This document shows, piece by piece, positions 34,539 through 45,919 of a stretch of 64,000 bases of DNA. Origin of the DNA: Populus alba (Eukaryota; Streptophyta; Magnoliopsida; Malpighiales; Salicaceae); assembly GCF_005239225.2 (NCBI RefSeq), contig NC_133297.1:14434147-14498146 (forward strand), given 5' to 3'. Numbering within the stretch: position 1 is the stretch's first letter; each line of letters starts with the position of its first letter. Under the pieces are notes generated by a model, which ran no database searches, was not told where the DNA came from, and saw only the letters and a program-made list of their open reading frames with translations. The position numbers were made by a program, and so were the translations under genes.

Positions 34539-35969
34539 TATTCAAATTACAAAAAAATCTTTTTAATAAGAATTTATCTAGGTACACGAGCCTATAATAA
34601 ATTATTAACACCAATTTTATTTACATGAATAAATCTCAATCTTAAGCCATAGATAAACTATTGATTAAGAACCTATCAAAATCTTTAAACCACATTTAAA
34701 ACCATAAAAAGCAGCTTACCTTAGGTAGGATGCAGTAGAGGCGCTAACAACTTCTCTATCCACAATCAGCCTCTTATCCTTAAATCTTTGATAAAACCTG
34801 TACATTTGGGTTTTCTAGTCACCCTGGATCAAACAATTAGAAGGTGACTCTTTTAAACCTCTCGACACTGCACGTTCATTTGCAACAAACATAAAGTTGA
34901 ATCCTTAAAGAAAAACGATGAAGATTATGTTGTGCACTAAAAGTAAAATATCAAACATTGTGAGTGATTAAAAAAAAAATTCCTAGTTTAGGGTCAAGAG
35001 TTAGACAATCTAGAAACAAAAGAGATAGGTCAAGCAACCAGACTTAAACAATACAAAATTACAACATTCCTTAATATCATATATAAATGAGAATTTTAAG
35101 CATAATGAATTTTTAAAGTACCATATTAAAAAACAAAACATGCTAATATTGATCATAGTACATCCAACCTAAGAAGATCCCATTTATTAGATCCATTGTA
35201 TTTTACACTTCTTGTGAGGCTGCTGTCCATACGTAGGACACTTTTTTTTTGTCACATTTGTTTTTTATTTTTATTAAGGGGTTTATTTTTTTTGGTTACC
35301 TATCTTAATTTAAAAACTTCTATTATTGGATGATATTTTAAAAATAATTTCACGTTTAAATAATTTTTCGTTAAACTTGAAACTTGTACGAATCCATTAT
35401 TATTTTATATTATTTTTTTAATTAGAATATTTTGGATGGTAAAAAACATCTTAATCACTTGATCATTAATTAAAATTTTAATACTATATATATAAAAAAA
35501 ACATATAAATCAAAAAATTAAAAAGATACAATAGTCACCAAATGAGATCATCCTTTATAGTACTTAAATCTACCCATTCCTCGTACTCATAACTCTTTAT
35601 AGTATGAATAGTGTGAATGATGAAGACGAGGGGTTGAGTTAGTCTATCATTTACATACTCTTTGGAAAAAAAATATTTGTAATGAATGTGTTTAGATTTT
35701 GCTTTGGGAGTGCTCTTCGTCTTCGTATATTCATAACCAATATCATCTCTCAATTCTTATCATACTCTCATACTCATGCTCATCAACTAAAGAATTCACT
35801 TCAAAATCATATATTAATCACCCAATTCCTTTAATAGAAAAGAAGCAAAAATAGATTTGCTTTCTATAGCTAGCTAGCAAGACTAGATGATGATGATGAA
35901 GAAGAAGGAGGAGGAGGAGGACTATATATATATATATAAAGGGGCTTTGCTACGTGCTAAATATAACTT
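34539..35969. other. Intergenic sequence between LTR remnant and SGP1-like gene
   Basis: Mostly AT-rich. The part at 34710-34890 (around TAGTCACCCTGGATCAAACAATTAG) is richer in GC and may be an old retroelement leader, but this cannot be shown. The last 150 bases hold (GATGAA)n/(GGA)n and (AT)n runs and probably the 3' UTR of the minus-strand gene that ends at 35970. Confidence 0.4.
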
Positions 35970-37623
35970 TTAGAAATCAATAATAGGTTCTCCAATGGTG
36001 AGATTGCGCTCCAAGGTCCAGGGCAGGTCAAAGAGCTTTGCTGTGATGAATTTGAAAATCTTATTCACATTGATGTTATAGGTCGCACTTGAAAAGAAGA
36101 GAGTTGCATTTAGAACCTTGGCATATGCTCTTGCCTGTCATAAATAAGAATTCAACTTACAAAAATATGTAAGGAAAAAAAGAAAGAGGCAAAAGGGTCC
36201 ATTTCATATTTTCCAGTTAAGTTTTTATGGTCTATAAATTTCTATTAAAATATCGATTGATTGATGTTATTCTATCTATTTATCAATCAAGTCCTTTCAT
36301 CTTAAAACTAAGAATAATTAATGCTTTCTTCAATGGTGTAAACTTCATCTTCCTTGAGAAACATAAATAATTTATCAAATAGTTCTCTTATGAAATCTGA
36401 GGTGATTAATCGTTTAATTTAAATATATATATATAAAAAACAAGCATTTAAACATGAGCATGCGATCCAGGATTATAACATGAAAAGTTTGAGTAAAACC
36501 TTATCAAAACTTTGGAATGTTACCTGGCTTGCAATTGTCCATTGTAGATCTATCGGGAGCTGGATAAAATCATCAAACTTGGTTCCTATTATAACAGGAA
36601 CTGCGGTCTAAGAAAATTCAAGAAAGCAAACAAATCACCACAAGATGATCAGAATCCGGCAGCAACCAAGAACATATCAAACCAAAGAAAGGTGTGCTAA
36701 TGCAGATTTATACCTGATTCCATCTCCTTGCTTCTTGGTACCACCTTATAACACTGCAATAATGATGGACTTTTCATAGATAAATTAAACATACTGCTAA
36801 TCAATCCTTAATATCCAAATTAAGAGGGGGAAAGTGAATAATAGACAATCAATAATTTAACTAAATAAACCTGTTTAAAGTGACCCGACTCGTTAGATCA
36901 AACATGATCAAAATCGCCACAGATCCCTTGCAAGCCACCGGAATTTGCTGCTCCAATCCTTCATCGCCTACACCGTGAATAACATTTTTTTTTGTACCAT
37001 TAATTGTAGATTTTGATAGGAGCAGGAATTTTTTTTTTTTTTTTTTTTTTTTGAATGTGAGCTTATTCACAAAATGCTGGGGAAATTAACTTACCGTCTA
37101 GTTCCCAGAGACTATAAGAAATACGTGCATCCTTAACCATCAATGTTTTTTTCATCAATTTCAAACCGTTGTTATGCTTCACGCCCTCATCTTTCTCATT
37201 TCCCACATACTTTGCCTTCAAAATATTTGAGGACAGAATAATTGTTATAGCCAGCCATCGTATGGCTAAAAAAATCATGTACGTAAATATTCTATAGAAA
37301 AATCTACAAAAAATATATATACTAACCAGAAAACTTGTCTTTCCAATCTGACAATCACCTAAGAGGCTAATCTTTAAAGCTACCAAGTCTGAATCATTAT
37401 CGTGATGGTTATGACATATCGGTGGTGGTGTTGCGCTCGGCATTGTCTCGTCGGTAGCTAGAGACCGGTGTGACAGCATGCGGCGATAGCGAACAGGCTT
37501 CCCTAATGAACAAATGAGAACGTGATCCCATATACGGAGAATGCATCGTCTAATGATTGAAATGTGGCGTTGAATCTTTCGTCTGGGATTGAATCGAAAC
37601 ATAATTTGGCAAAATTGATTCAT
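35970..37623 (-). CDS. SGP1: SGP1/Spg1-type small GTPase (septum-promoting GTP-binding protein homologue)
   Basis: Six exons on the minus strand: 37623-37327, 37215-37095, 36967-36871, 36753-36714, 36607-36524, 36134-35970. All junctions are GT/AG and the phases agree: 804 nt, 267 aa plus TAA. A basic N-terminal extension of about 75 residues precedes the G domain. The P loop is GDCQIGKTS (about 89-97). The G3 position reads WELDG where plant homologues have WDVAG. G4 is GTKFD and G5 is SSAT. The protein ends TIGEPIIDF, a tail typical of plant SGP proteins. Yeast and fission-yeast relatives (Tem1/Spg1) act in mitotic exit and septation. In plants, SGP1 is linked to MAP4K partners. Here that is family knowledge, not shown. 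The start was chosen because it begins the conserved N-terminal extension. Introns carry poly(T) runs. Confidence 0.9.
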
Positions 37624-38091
37624 ATTGGTTTTTCTATGAGCAAAAGGGATGGCCTTGAGAAGTACTGTATGTGTATATCCCTTTGGCCATGAAAGAAATC
37701 GCTAGCTATAGCTTGTAGTATATTACCCATTTTTTCAAAGATCACGGGTATTTTGGAAACATGCTAATTAAATTTTCAGTGACAACTGACAACACCAAAC
37801 CTTATTTTATTTTATTTTTTGAACAATTTTGTTAATCAATCATGTTTCTACTTTAACGGGACAAGACAAGGTCATATGGTCCATATTGCCAGCTGCTGTA
37901 TGTTCTTACGTTTCACATGAAATGAAATGAAAGGTGTAATTTTATTTTATTTATTATTGGGTTGTTGCTAGTCTCCAGTTAATTTTCTCCTACAATTTCT
38001 AGGAGCCACAACCTTTCCGTACGTCCAGCCAGCAAGTCCCTCACATTTTTCTACGTATGCTGGTCGGCCTTAGCTCTCGTGTGGTGCAACC
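37624..38091 (-). promoter_or_regulatory. Short upstream region of the SGP1-like gene, bounded by a CACTA insertion
   Basis: Only about 470 bases separate the ATG (37623) from the left end of the CACTA element (38095). This interval must hold the leader and proximal promoter. A TATA box cannot be assigned with confidence. Upstream promoter parts, if any, now lie beyond the 7.2-kb insertion. Confidence 0.4.
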
Positions 38092-38094
38092 CTT

Positions 38095-38107
38095 CACTAC
38101 AAAAAAA
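38095..38107 (+). repeat. Left terminal inverted repeat of CACTA element
   Basis: CACTACAAAAAAA, matching the complement of the right end with one mismatch, preceded by the duplication CTT. Confidence 0.92.
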
Positions 38108-38109
38108 TG

Positions 38110-38370
38110 TGCCTGTTGGCAACTAATTAGTCCATTATAGATAATATTAAAATTTATTGCTGATAAAATTAGCAATAGATAATTTCAAATATAAATAATA
38201 AATGCTAATTTTTTAACAACGAATTATCAATTACTGATTTATTTAGCAACAAATTTTCCGTTGTTGAAATTCGATTGTTGAATATGTAAATCAGCAATGG
38301 ATATTCCATTGTTAATGACCGTTGCTGATTAACAATAGAAATTTTATTGCTAATTCATTGCTGATGTAAC
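38110..38370. repeat. Left subterminal repeats of CACTA element
   Basis: Repeated short motifs in both orientations, variants of TTAGCAACGAATT, TTGCTAATTC and TCAGCAATGGA. They recur in the right subterminal region. Confidence 0.75.
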
Positions 38371-38594
38371 ATAAATTTTTTAAATTATTTTTTCCATTTA
38401 TTGAATTTTTTGTAATTATTTGTGGGTATTTAAAAAATTATAGATAAATATACAAAGAACATAAATTAATACTAGAAATTATTTTTATCAAAAATAATAA
38501 GTCAAAGAAAATAAATTTCACAATAAATTTTTAAATCTCGTCAAACTTACATCAAAATAGATAAGTCACAATTTAATATATGTTTTATCATAAA

Positions 38595-38630
38595 GGTGGT
38601 GGTGGGGGTGGGGGGTGGGGGTGGGGGTGG
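38595..38630 (+). repeat. G-rich tract with G-quadruplex potential
   Basis: GGTGGTGGGGGTGGGGGGTG and further G5-T units give at least four runs of three or more G on the plus strand. It lies just past the stop codon side of the second transposon gene, so that gene's transcript would carry the C-rich complement. Confidence 0.8.
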
Positions 38631-38655
38631 AAACAAACCAAATCAATGCTAACCA

Positions 38656-41104
38656 TCATGAGGTGAGACCGGTATACGATAGTTGAGGCCTCGGTTGATA
38701 TACTGGATTAGATGAGGGATACATCTGTGGAGCCATATGTGACTGCATAGATGAAGCCATAGGTGTCGACATACCTTGATCCATATTTGATGCCCAAGCT
38801 TGGTATCTCATATTACTAAGAAAGTTTTTGATTGAAGTCATCTCCTGTTGTAGTGATAAAATATGACAATCTCTTTCTTTTATTTGCTTTTTCAATGCTT
38901 GAATTGATGAGCTAAGAGGTGTTGACTCCATCATATAGGATTGTGAAGAAGCACTCGTACTAACCATGTATTTCAGCATACCAAGTGCACCATATATTCT
39001 ACCCTTTGTAACTCCTCCTATAACCACACACCAAGCTGCTCCATCAAATGAAGGATGATTTTCCCGATCAGTTCCATATCTTGAAATCATCTCTTTTTTG
39101 TAATTCTCCTACAATAAAATTAAATATAATAATAATTTCATTTTAATTTTAAATAATAATTAAATTACATAAAAAAAATACTTACAACAACTTTTTTAGA
39201 CTTGTTATCTATGAAGGTTTCAGGCTTCTTGGCACTCTGATGCAACATCGAAAACACATCATCCCATAGAGGTTCTTTTCCACCTGCTTTTTCTTGCTAT
39301 CAACAAATAAAAAATATTAGACAATATAAATGTGAAAATTTGAAGTCCAACATAACAAATATAAACAATCATCACCATGCTAGCTCGATATGATGCAAAT
39401 GACACCGTACCTCTATAATGAGTGCTTAATTTACCATCTATTTCAGTTAGCCGATTATTTCTTGAAGATTTTGATCTCCTTTGAAATTCAGGGGTGGACC
39501 AAATTTCTTTAATCATTTGATTCCAATCATCATTGTTTATCTAAACCGGACCTTTATTAATGCAATCCATAATATTTATGGTATTTTTGTTCGACATAGC
39601 TCTCTTACAAGCTCGTGTCAACTACTGGTTCAAAGCAATTCTTGTCTTATCCTCCCAAATCTTTCAAAGAATTGGTTCATCATCCTAAAAAAAAAATATA
39701 TTTTTTCTATAAAAAAAAAAAAAAAAAAGCTCAACATAGTTGTTAACTAGCCTATATAATTACAATCACATTATCAGTAGTAAAAACAATGAACATATTT
39801 TTTTGGTATATACCTTACCATTTCTTAATATATTCCTAAAATATAATTAATTTACATGTTCTAACCTAATTAACTTATATTAATATTCCTTGCATCTAAG
39901 ATATGGTGTGCATAGAAAAAAAAAATGTAACACCCTCAAATATAATGCCATGAAATCTCAAACATTTCATTACTAATGTAAAGTATTGAATAATATATCT
40001 AAGATTATGGATTTATTTTTGAAAATTTCGGCAGAGTTTCCTTTATTTTTGTTGGTACCAAGTTATCGACAACACTTCTATTATATGTCATTACAACTTC
40101 CATTTTGACCAATCATCCTGGATCACATCTCATTCATTAAACAATCTCTTAACACTAAATTATACTTATTAATATATTCAAGTCTCATAATATCAATTAA
40201 TAAGTCAACATAAAAGTATTACTAAAACAATTTGAAAGATAATCAATTTCATCACTATAAGTTCATCAATTTAAAAATGTATAATCTCATACCTGAAACT
40301 CTTTAAAGAGTTCATCCCTATAAGTTGAATCAACTTTTTTCCAATTGTGCCATGGTCCTTTAAAATTTGACTTCAAAATAAGTTCGATCTCAAACCCACA
40401 CGATGAGTTATTGAAGCTTTAAAAAAATAACAAATATTCATTAAAATAACAAAGCTTAAAAAATAATTATAAAACTCAATAACCTTATAAATTTCAACTT
40501 ACTTTGTTGTTCCATATAAATGAAGCTCTTTTTTTTTTTTTTTTTTTGTAATTGGATCCTTATGTGTGTCAAAACCCTGCTTTTGAACCCGTTGCTTATG
40601 ATGCAAAGGAGAAGATGTTGAACCGTGGATTGATGGGATGTCATCTCGATCCTCTGAATCTCTAACATTACAATCGTCTTCCTCATTACCTAATCCTCTT
40701 GCATTAACATCATCTCCCTCATCTTCATCTTCATTATTATCACTATCTACTCTCTCATATTGTTCTCCTCTATCTTCCTCAACTCTCTCACCTCTCCAAT
40801 CATAATAACCCCCATCAACATTATATCCTCCAAAAGCATATGGGTGATCTTGAGGGAAACCTTCTTGAGTTTGAAGTAAATCTTGAAAGTGAAAACCCTC
40901 GTACGATTGATAATCATCCATCCTCTTATAATCTTGCTGAGTGTGATGTGCATTCCAAGTAGGATTATAGCAATCATGCAACTCATGATGAATAGGTTGA
41001 TAAGAAATGGATGCTTGGCTATTCGGCCCAGATGAAGGGCCATTTGATATAGATGAAGTGGTCATATTACTCCTGGAACCTAATATAGAACCACATCGAG
41101 GCAT
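38656..41104 (-). pseudogene. CACTA second gene (Transposase_24 / TNPA-type), degenerate
   Basis: Minus strand. The first segment, 41104-40499, starts MPRCGSILGSRSN and is polar, then acidic (DNNEDEDEGDDVN), ending in a Lys run encoded by a T tract on the plus strand. A second piece at about 40410-40290 gives LILKSNFKGPWHNW, then DELFKEFQ followed by a GT donor. A third at 39690-39400 has internal stops but includes IKEIWSTPEFQRRSKSSRNN and GTVSFASYRASM. A fourth at about 39250-39100 (PLWDDVFSMLHQSAKKPETF) leads into 39090-38656 with a coiled-coil stretch (IQALKKQIKERDCHILSLQQ) and a Met/Pro/Gln-rich tail. The WSTPEFQRRS and SFASYRASM motifs mark the plant En/Spm second-protein family. Stops in the third piece make it a pseudogene, although the intron layout is uncertain. 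Confidence 0.72.
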
Positions 41105-41539
41105 GCTAGATACCTAAAATAGAATAAAAAATTAGCATCAATAAACAACATTATAGAATAAATATAACTGAATTATTTGTAATTATTGAATATGAACGAA
41201 TTAATACAATAAGAAAATAAAATGAACAAAATAATTATTTTTAATTAATACCATTAATACAAACATAACTTACATCACTTAAAAATAAGTCCAAATACAA
41301 TACATAAAAAATAAATTTTACAGTATATCATCATCATGTTGCTCATCATTATCATCACTCATAACCACATCATCATCATCATCATCGTAATAACCATTAC
41401 CATCATCATCAAATTCTTCATCTGAAACCCTTTCAACTTCTATTGAATTTGCCTGTAATTGAAGCAATTCACAACGGTTTATTTCTGTATAATATGATGC
41501 TTCAACAAATATATTTGGATCATCAAGTGTTTGAGTAGG

Positions 41540-42631
41540 AAGGACACGACATGGTTAAGAAATATCATCTACTGCCCACCATTCAGAAGGTTTATTGTCA
41601 GGTGGACATATATAGTAGACTTGTTGACATTGTTGCGCTAGCACAAAATCTTCATTTCCATATAGTCGAGAAGTATGCTTGATTTCCACCAAATCATTTG
41701 AACGATGCTTTCTAATTCCTCTTCTTGTATCATACCAATGGCATTTAAACATGAATACTTTGCACTTACTCCCCACATATTTTAGCCAAACAACTTCTTC
41801 AAGCATTCCATAATAGTCACATTCATTGGCATCATATCAACATCCTTTCACTCAAACCCCACTATTCGACCATAACTTTGAGTGTGAAATTTGAAACCAT
41901 TCACATAATACTCATTATAACATTTAACTAAATTTAAAGGGCCCATAGCATACAATAATTAGGACACACATCATAGTTATCATAACCAAGTCCAAGTGGC
42001 CGCATAAATTTCTTGGCATCATAGAAATTTGAAACCAAATTTTCATTATCAAGCATGCAACTTTTTGTAAATTCAGTAAATTTGTTGAAGGCAATCTGAG
42101 TGAAATTTAGAGTTGACTTCATATTAAGCAATTGTACACAAGTGTACACCTATCCCATAAAGACTCATCTGCAGCTTTAAGTAATTTATAAAATTTATCT
42201 GCGTTCGGATTCAGAAGTTTCTCTGCTACCATAGGACTAGAAACTATATTATTAGAGTATGCATCACTAACCCCCATTGCATGCAGAACCATATTCCTAT
42301 ATGAATTTTCTTTAAAAACATCATTCACAACATGATTACACCCAACTGATGAAGGTCCAGCAATTATCGGTTCTGAAATATAAGACTCTCCATGTACAGT
42401 TCAATTTTCATAATCAGGTAAAAATCCTCTTGAAAATAGGTGCTTATAAACATCTTCTTCCATTAAATTTTTTTGATTTTTTCACCTAACACAAGGACAT
42501 CTAATTTTACCTCTAGATACATTTTCATCAATTGAAAATGCAAAATTGATAAATCTCCGTACACTCGCAATAAATTCTGGACAAATATGACCATCCTTAC
42601 AACGGCGATACATCCATGATCGATCGTCCAT
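41540..42631 (-). pseudogene. CACTA TNP2-type transposase with catalytic core deleted
   Basis: Minus strand. The start is 42631 (MDDRSWMYRRCKDGH), giving the transposase-associated domain through GKIRCPCVR. A TGA then replaces a family-conserved Cys codon, and a further TGA at about 42401 sits where Trp is expected (ENW before TVHGE). 42328-41940 continues as NADKFYKLLKAADESLWDRC and FMRPLGLGYDNYDVCPNYCM. The sequence then jumps directly, with a frame change near 41940, to the C-terminal DUF4216 region (YYVNGFKFHTQSYG, then 41806-41555: EEVVWLKYVGSKCKVFMFKC). The whole Transposase_21 catalytic domain that normally lies between is missing. The product could not transpose anything. The old copy at 2.8-4.7 kb still shows the region that is deleted here. 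Confidence 0.85.
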
Positions 42632-43639
42632 ATTAATCTAATTAACATAATTTAAACAAAAAAAAATTAGAATATTATTTAATATATTTCTTAATCTATA
42701 TTTAAAACTTTATATAATAAATTATCAAAAATAACTTCATTAATAACTAGCTTATAAGATATCAAAGGGAAATATAATATGTTTTTTTGATTGTCCATTA
42801 GATTAGTAAAATGGTGTAGGCAAAATAGCTAGCTAAATAGGATACACCAAGCAATTGCTCTGTTTATTATTTCTCACCATCATTTTCTTTCTTCAACTTT
42901 ATTAATATAGACTATTCTATTGGAAAAAAAAATATAATCATTTGCATTGTCAAGTAATATTGTAGAAATAAAGTTTTGCATGCAAACATATGCCATAATT
43001 ATTTTTTTTTAACCAACTATTGAATATTTATTTCACCAATAATTTATTACTTAAGATCGTCACATTAAACAAAGAAATACTAACAAACTAAAAACACTTT
43101 GGAGACAAATTATACCATTATTAGCAAACAAAGGCTAAGATTTAATTACAATGCAATTTTTCTACAAATCAAGTTATCTTCCAAAATTAATAAAAAGTAT
43201 TAAGCTACATTAACAAACCTGGATGACCAATATGCATAACCCAAAAACTTGGCAACTCCAAATGCAAATAATTAATGTGAGGATGATGGGTTTAACAATC
43301 TAAAATTAAAAAAATAAAAATAAAAGAATAATAGTGTTAAGAAATTAAAAAAGTAAATTAGCATGTAATGAGCAGGAATAGCATTGAATAATGTTTCCAA
43401 CCATTTTATTTATGATTTATCAGGACTTTATAAAATAAAAGTCATTTAACAGGCTAGCAAATAAAGTCATTTAATAGGCTAGAAAAAGAATCCCAACAGT
43501 AACATATCCTTGCCCACCCAAAAATAAAGTCAGAAAATAATCATTTAACAAGCTGGAAAGAAAATTGGCAATCATTGGGGAACAGAATTGGAGTAGATTT
43601 CAACTCACCTTTCTGCTTAACCTTAGGCTAAATAATCTG

Positions 43640-43980
43640 ATATTGATGACATCTGGCCCTTTACAAAAGGAAATCCTCCAGCAATTAATAGTACAAAAGT
43701 TAGCATTCGTGGATCCATCCTGCAGGTCATTTTTTTTTGTTTTTTTTTACTTCTTAAGATAATGGCACCATGAAGAAACAAAATATTAAAATGCATCACT
43801 TTTTTCTCCATTTGTTTCAGATAATGAGTCTCCATCCAGTATAAATGAAAAATGTAGCACGTTGGAGAAGAAAGACAAGGTTAAAGGAGACAAAGCCAAA
43901 GCCATATCGAGAATGAAGGAACTATTGAGATGGGCTGCCTCTACAAAATCAGAGAAAGCAGGAAAGTATATCGGCCGGAA
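43640..43980 (+). pseudogene. Captured host-gene fragment (two exons and an intron) inside CACTA
   Basis: A plus-strand stretch inside the transposon looks like a spliced plant gene. An upstream exon piece ends at 43725 (codons for HSWIHPA), with a GT donor at 43726. The acceptor TTTGTTTCAG ends at 43820. A 160-nt exon at 43821-43980 stays open in the matching phase, reading [19 protein letters not shown], then [14 protein letters not shown] and [11 protein letters not shown] donor-like GT follows at 43981. The Lys-rich segment followed by [11 protein letters not shown] resembles a plant-specific protein family whose name I cannot give. It is not a CACTA protein. Intron retention implies capture as DNA. 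No complete gene is present and expression is unknown. Confidence 0.6.
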
Positions 43981-43984
43981 GTTA

Positions 43985-45060
43985 AAATTTTTAACATATT
44001 TGAGTCATTAATCTTCTCCCTGAACCGAAAAATTTAAAATTTCTCCTCTCTCGGCATGTTTGGACGTTTGACTTCATTAAATGCACGTGCAGTATCGATA
44101 AAGCCTTGAAATATTTATAAAAAAAAGCCTTCAAAAATTAATGAAATAAAAAAAATTAAACTAACTGATTATAAAATCGAAAAAAACTATTATCCAGTTC
44201 AATTTTAATTTCAAAAACTTGAAATTGATTCAGCCAAAATTAAATCTAAAATAAAAAAATTAAAATATTAATATTTTTATTAACCCAAAATTAATTAAAC
44301 CCACATTCCCTTAATCAGCCCTCTTTTGCATTTCTACCGCGTGGCCAACCTTCCTAAGACACATTACTCAAACTTAAGTTGTATGGTGAAGTTGGGAAGC
44401 TTTGTTAGGAAGCCGGCTAAGACACATTCCCTGCTGTCATATATAGTTTTTACCATAAATTTTGCATAAATTCTGTCATCTTTTCTAAGACACATTACCC
44501 ATATTTCTCCCCCAAAAAACAACATACATACACCCAATAAAACTAAAAAACCCAGAACCCTATAAAAAAGTCTCACAACTTCCATATTTAACAAATAATT
44601 TGCAATAGATCTACGAAATTATTCTGTAAAATTAATTAATAAAACAATATATATTCTCTCTAAATTACAAACATAATCTCTTAAATATGAGTTTTTGATT
44701 ATACTTGCTATCTTAATTTTTCACACCATGTTTGTTCCCTGCAAGATTGAATTTTTGGAAGCGTAAAGTAACTGGAGAAGAAAATAACAAGTTATGTTTG
44801 TGGAAAATGATGCATGACAGAGATAGGTATAATTGAAAGACACATATGAGTTTGGATCCTGGAGAAGAAATAGAAAAGGGAGAGATATGGGTTAATTAGG
44901 TGTTTGGAGAATTATAGAAAGGGACACAATATTGGGTTCTTCTGAGAATGAAGAATTTTTGCAGATGTGTGGGGTTCTCATTTTGTTGTTTTCAAGGTAT
45001 AGATATATAGACCAATAAAAAAGCAACACGTCATTATTATTATTATTTTACAAAAGTTAA
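43985..45060. other. Non-coding interior of CACTA, upstream of its genes
   Basis: AT-rich. It contains three copies of CTAAGACACATT at about 44355, 44418 and 44488. No coding frame is recognised. It may include promoter sequence of the minus-strand transposon genes or more captured DNA. Confidence 0.4.
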
Positions 45061-45069
45061 AATTTAAAC

Positions 45070-45284
45070 CTTTTTATATCAGCAACTATATTAGCAACGG
45101 TAAATCCATTGCTGATTCTTAATATATTAATTTATTTTTTAGTATCTGATTTTTTGTTGCTGAATCCATTGCTAATATTAAAACATTAATATATATTTAA
45201 TCCGTTGTTAATCTGTTACTAAAATTGCATCTGAATTATTTTGATGCTAACATCCAATGCTAATTACCCTCTTTTTTAGTAGTG
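45070..45284. repeat. Right subterminal repeats and terminal inverted repeat of CACTA element
   Basis: Motifs ATCAGCAACTATATTAGCAA, CCATTGCTGATTC and CCATTGCTAATATT repeat before the terminus TTTTTTAGTAGTG at 45272-45284. The duplication CTT follows. Confidence 0.85.
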
Positions 45285-45465
45285 CTTGCCATCTCTAGAT
45301 CATAGCTATGAAATTATTGTACGAAAGAACTATTATAGTAGCATTGGTTGCAGAACAGAGAAAAGAAACATAGGGCATAAAAATCTTATTGGAGAAACAA
45401 TTGATTGCTGAGAGCACAACAAATGAGGAAGAAATTTGGTGATAAAGTCCCCGTTGAAAGAGTTT

Positions 45466-45883
45466 TGTTACCAACTGAAGAAGAAAGTGAAGATGAAGAA
45501 GAAACCCATGTTATAAATTCAAAAACTTAGTAGACGTTGCAAATCCATACACATCATTTCAAATATAGTCAAATGCACCATTTCAATTTCCATAAATAAA
45601 CTTCACATTCATATACGCACCGTTTTAGTTTTTATTCTTAAGGTTCCTAGAACCTGTTGAAGGTTGAGTGTTTTATATATACGTGTATTGTAACAGACTA
45701 AAGAACAAGCATTGAAATGATAAACTTATGAACTCTTTTTATTCAGGAAGCAACAATATGTGTTTTGTTCGTGTTCTTATCAACTTCCTCACAATAACAC
45801 ATCCACTAATATTCCTTCTACCCACCCCGTAGGAACCACTGGATTCCTTCCAGATAGGCACCATTCATCTCTCCCCTGTAACA
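45466..45883 (+). repeat. 5' LTR of gypsy element
   Basis: 418 bp, TGTTACC...GTAACA. It includes TATATATACG near 45675 as a possible TATA region. Confidence 0.9.
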
Positions 45884-45919
45884 AGTGGTATTAGAGCCTG
45901 CAATCCACGGATTACCTCC

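Larger units (their letters stand above)
38095..45284 (-). mobile_element. CACTA (En/Spm) DNA transposon, 7.19 kb, defective
   Basis: The termini are CACTACAAAAAAA (38095) and, in reverse complement, CACTACTAAAAAA (ending 45284). They are flanked by a 3-bp target duplication CTT at 38092-38094 and 45285-45287. Subterminal regions (38110-38370 and 45070-45260) carry many copies, in both orientations, of a TCAGCAATGGA/TTGCTAAT-type motif, as expected for binding sites of the smaller transposase protein. Two transposon genes lie on the minus strand: a TNP2-type transposase remnant at 42631-41540 and a Transposase_24-type second gene at 41104-38656. A plus-strand spliced fragment of apparent host origin is at 43640-43980. 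It has the ends and cis sites for mobility but no intact transposase. Confidence 0.92.

Noticed and set aside
34710..34890. Leader fragment of a Tat/Ogre-type gypsy element
   Set aside because: The wording is vaguely familiar but there is no LTR, primer site or coding remnant to support it.
43565..43762. Plus-strand frame beginning at 43565 as the start of the captured gene
   Set aside because: Its frame does not join in phase to the clear exon at 43821; a different frame ending at 43725 does.
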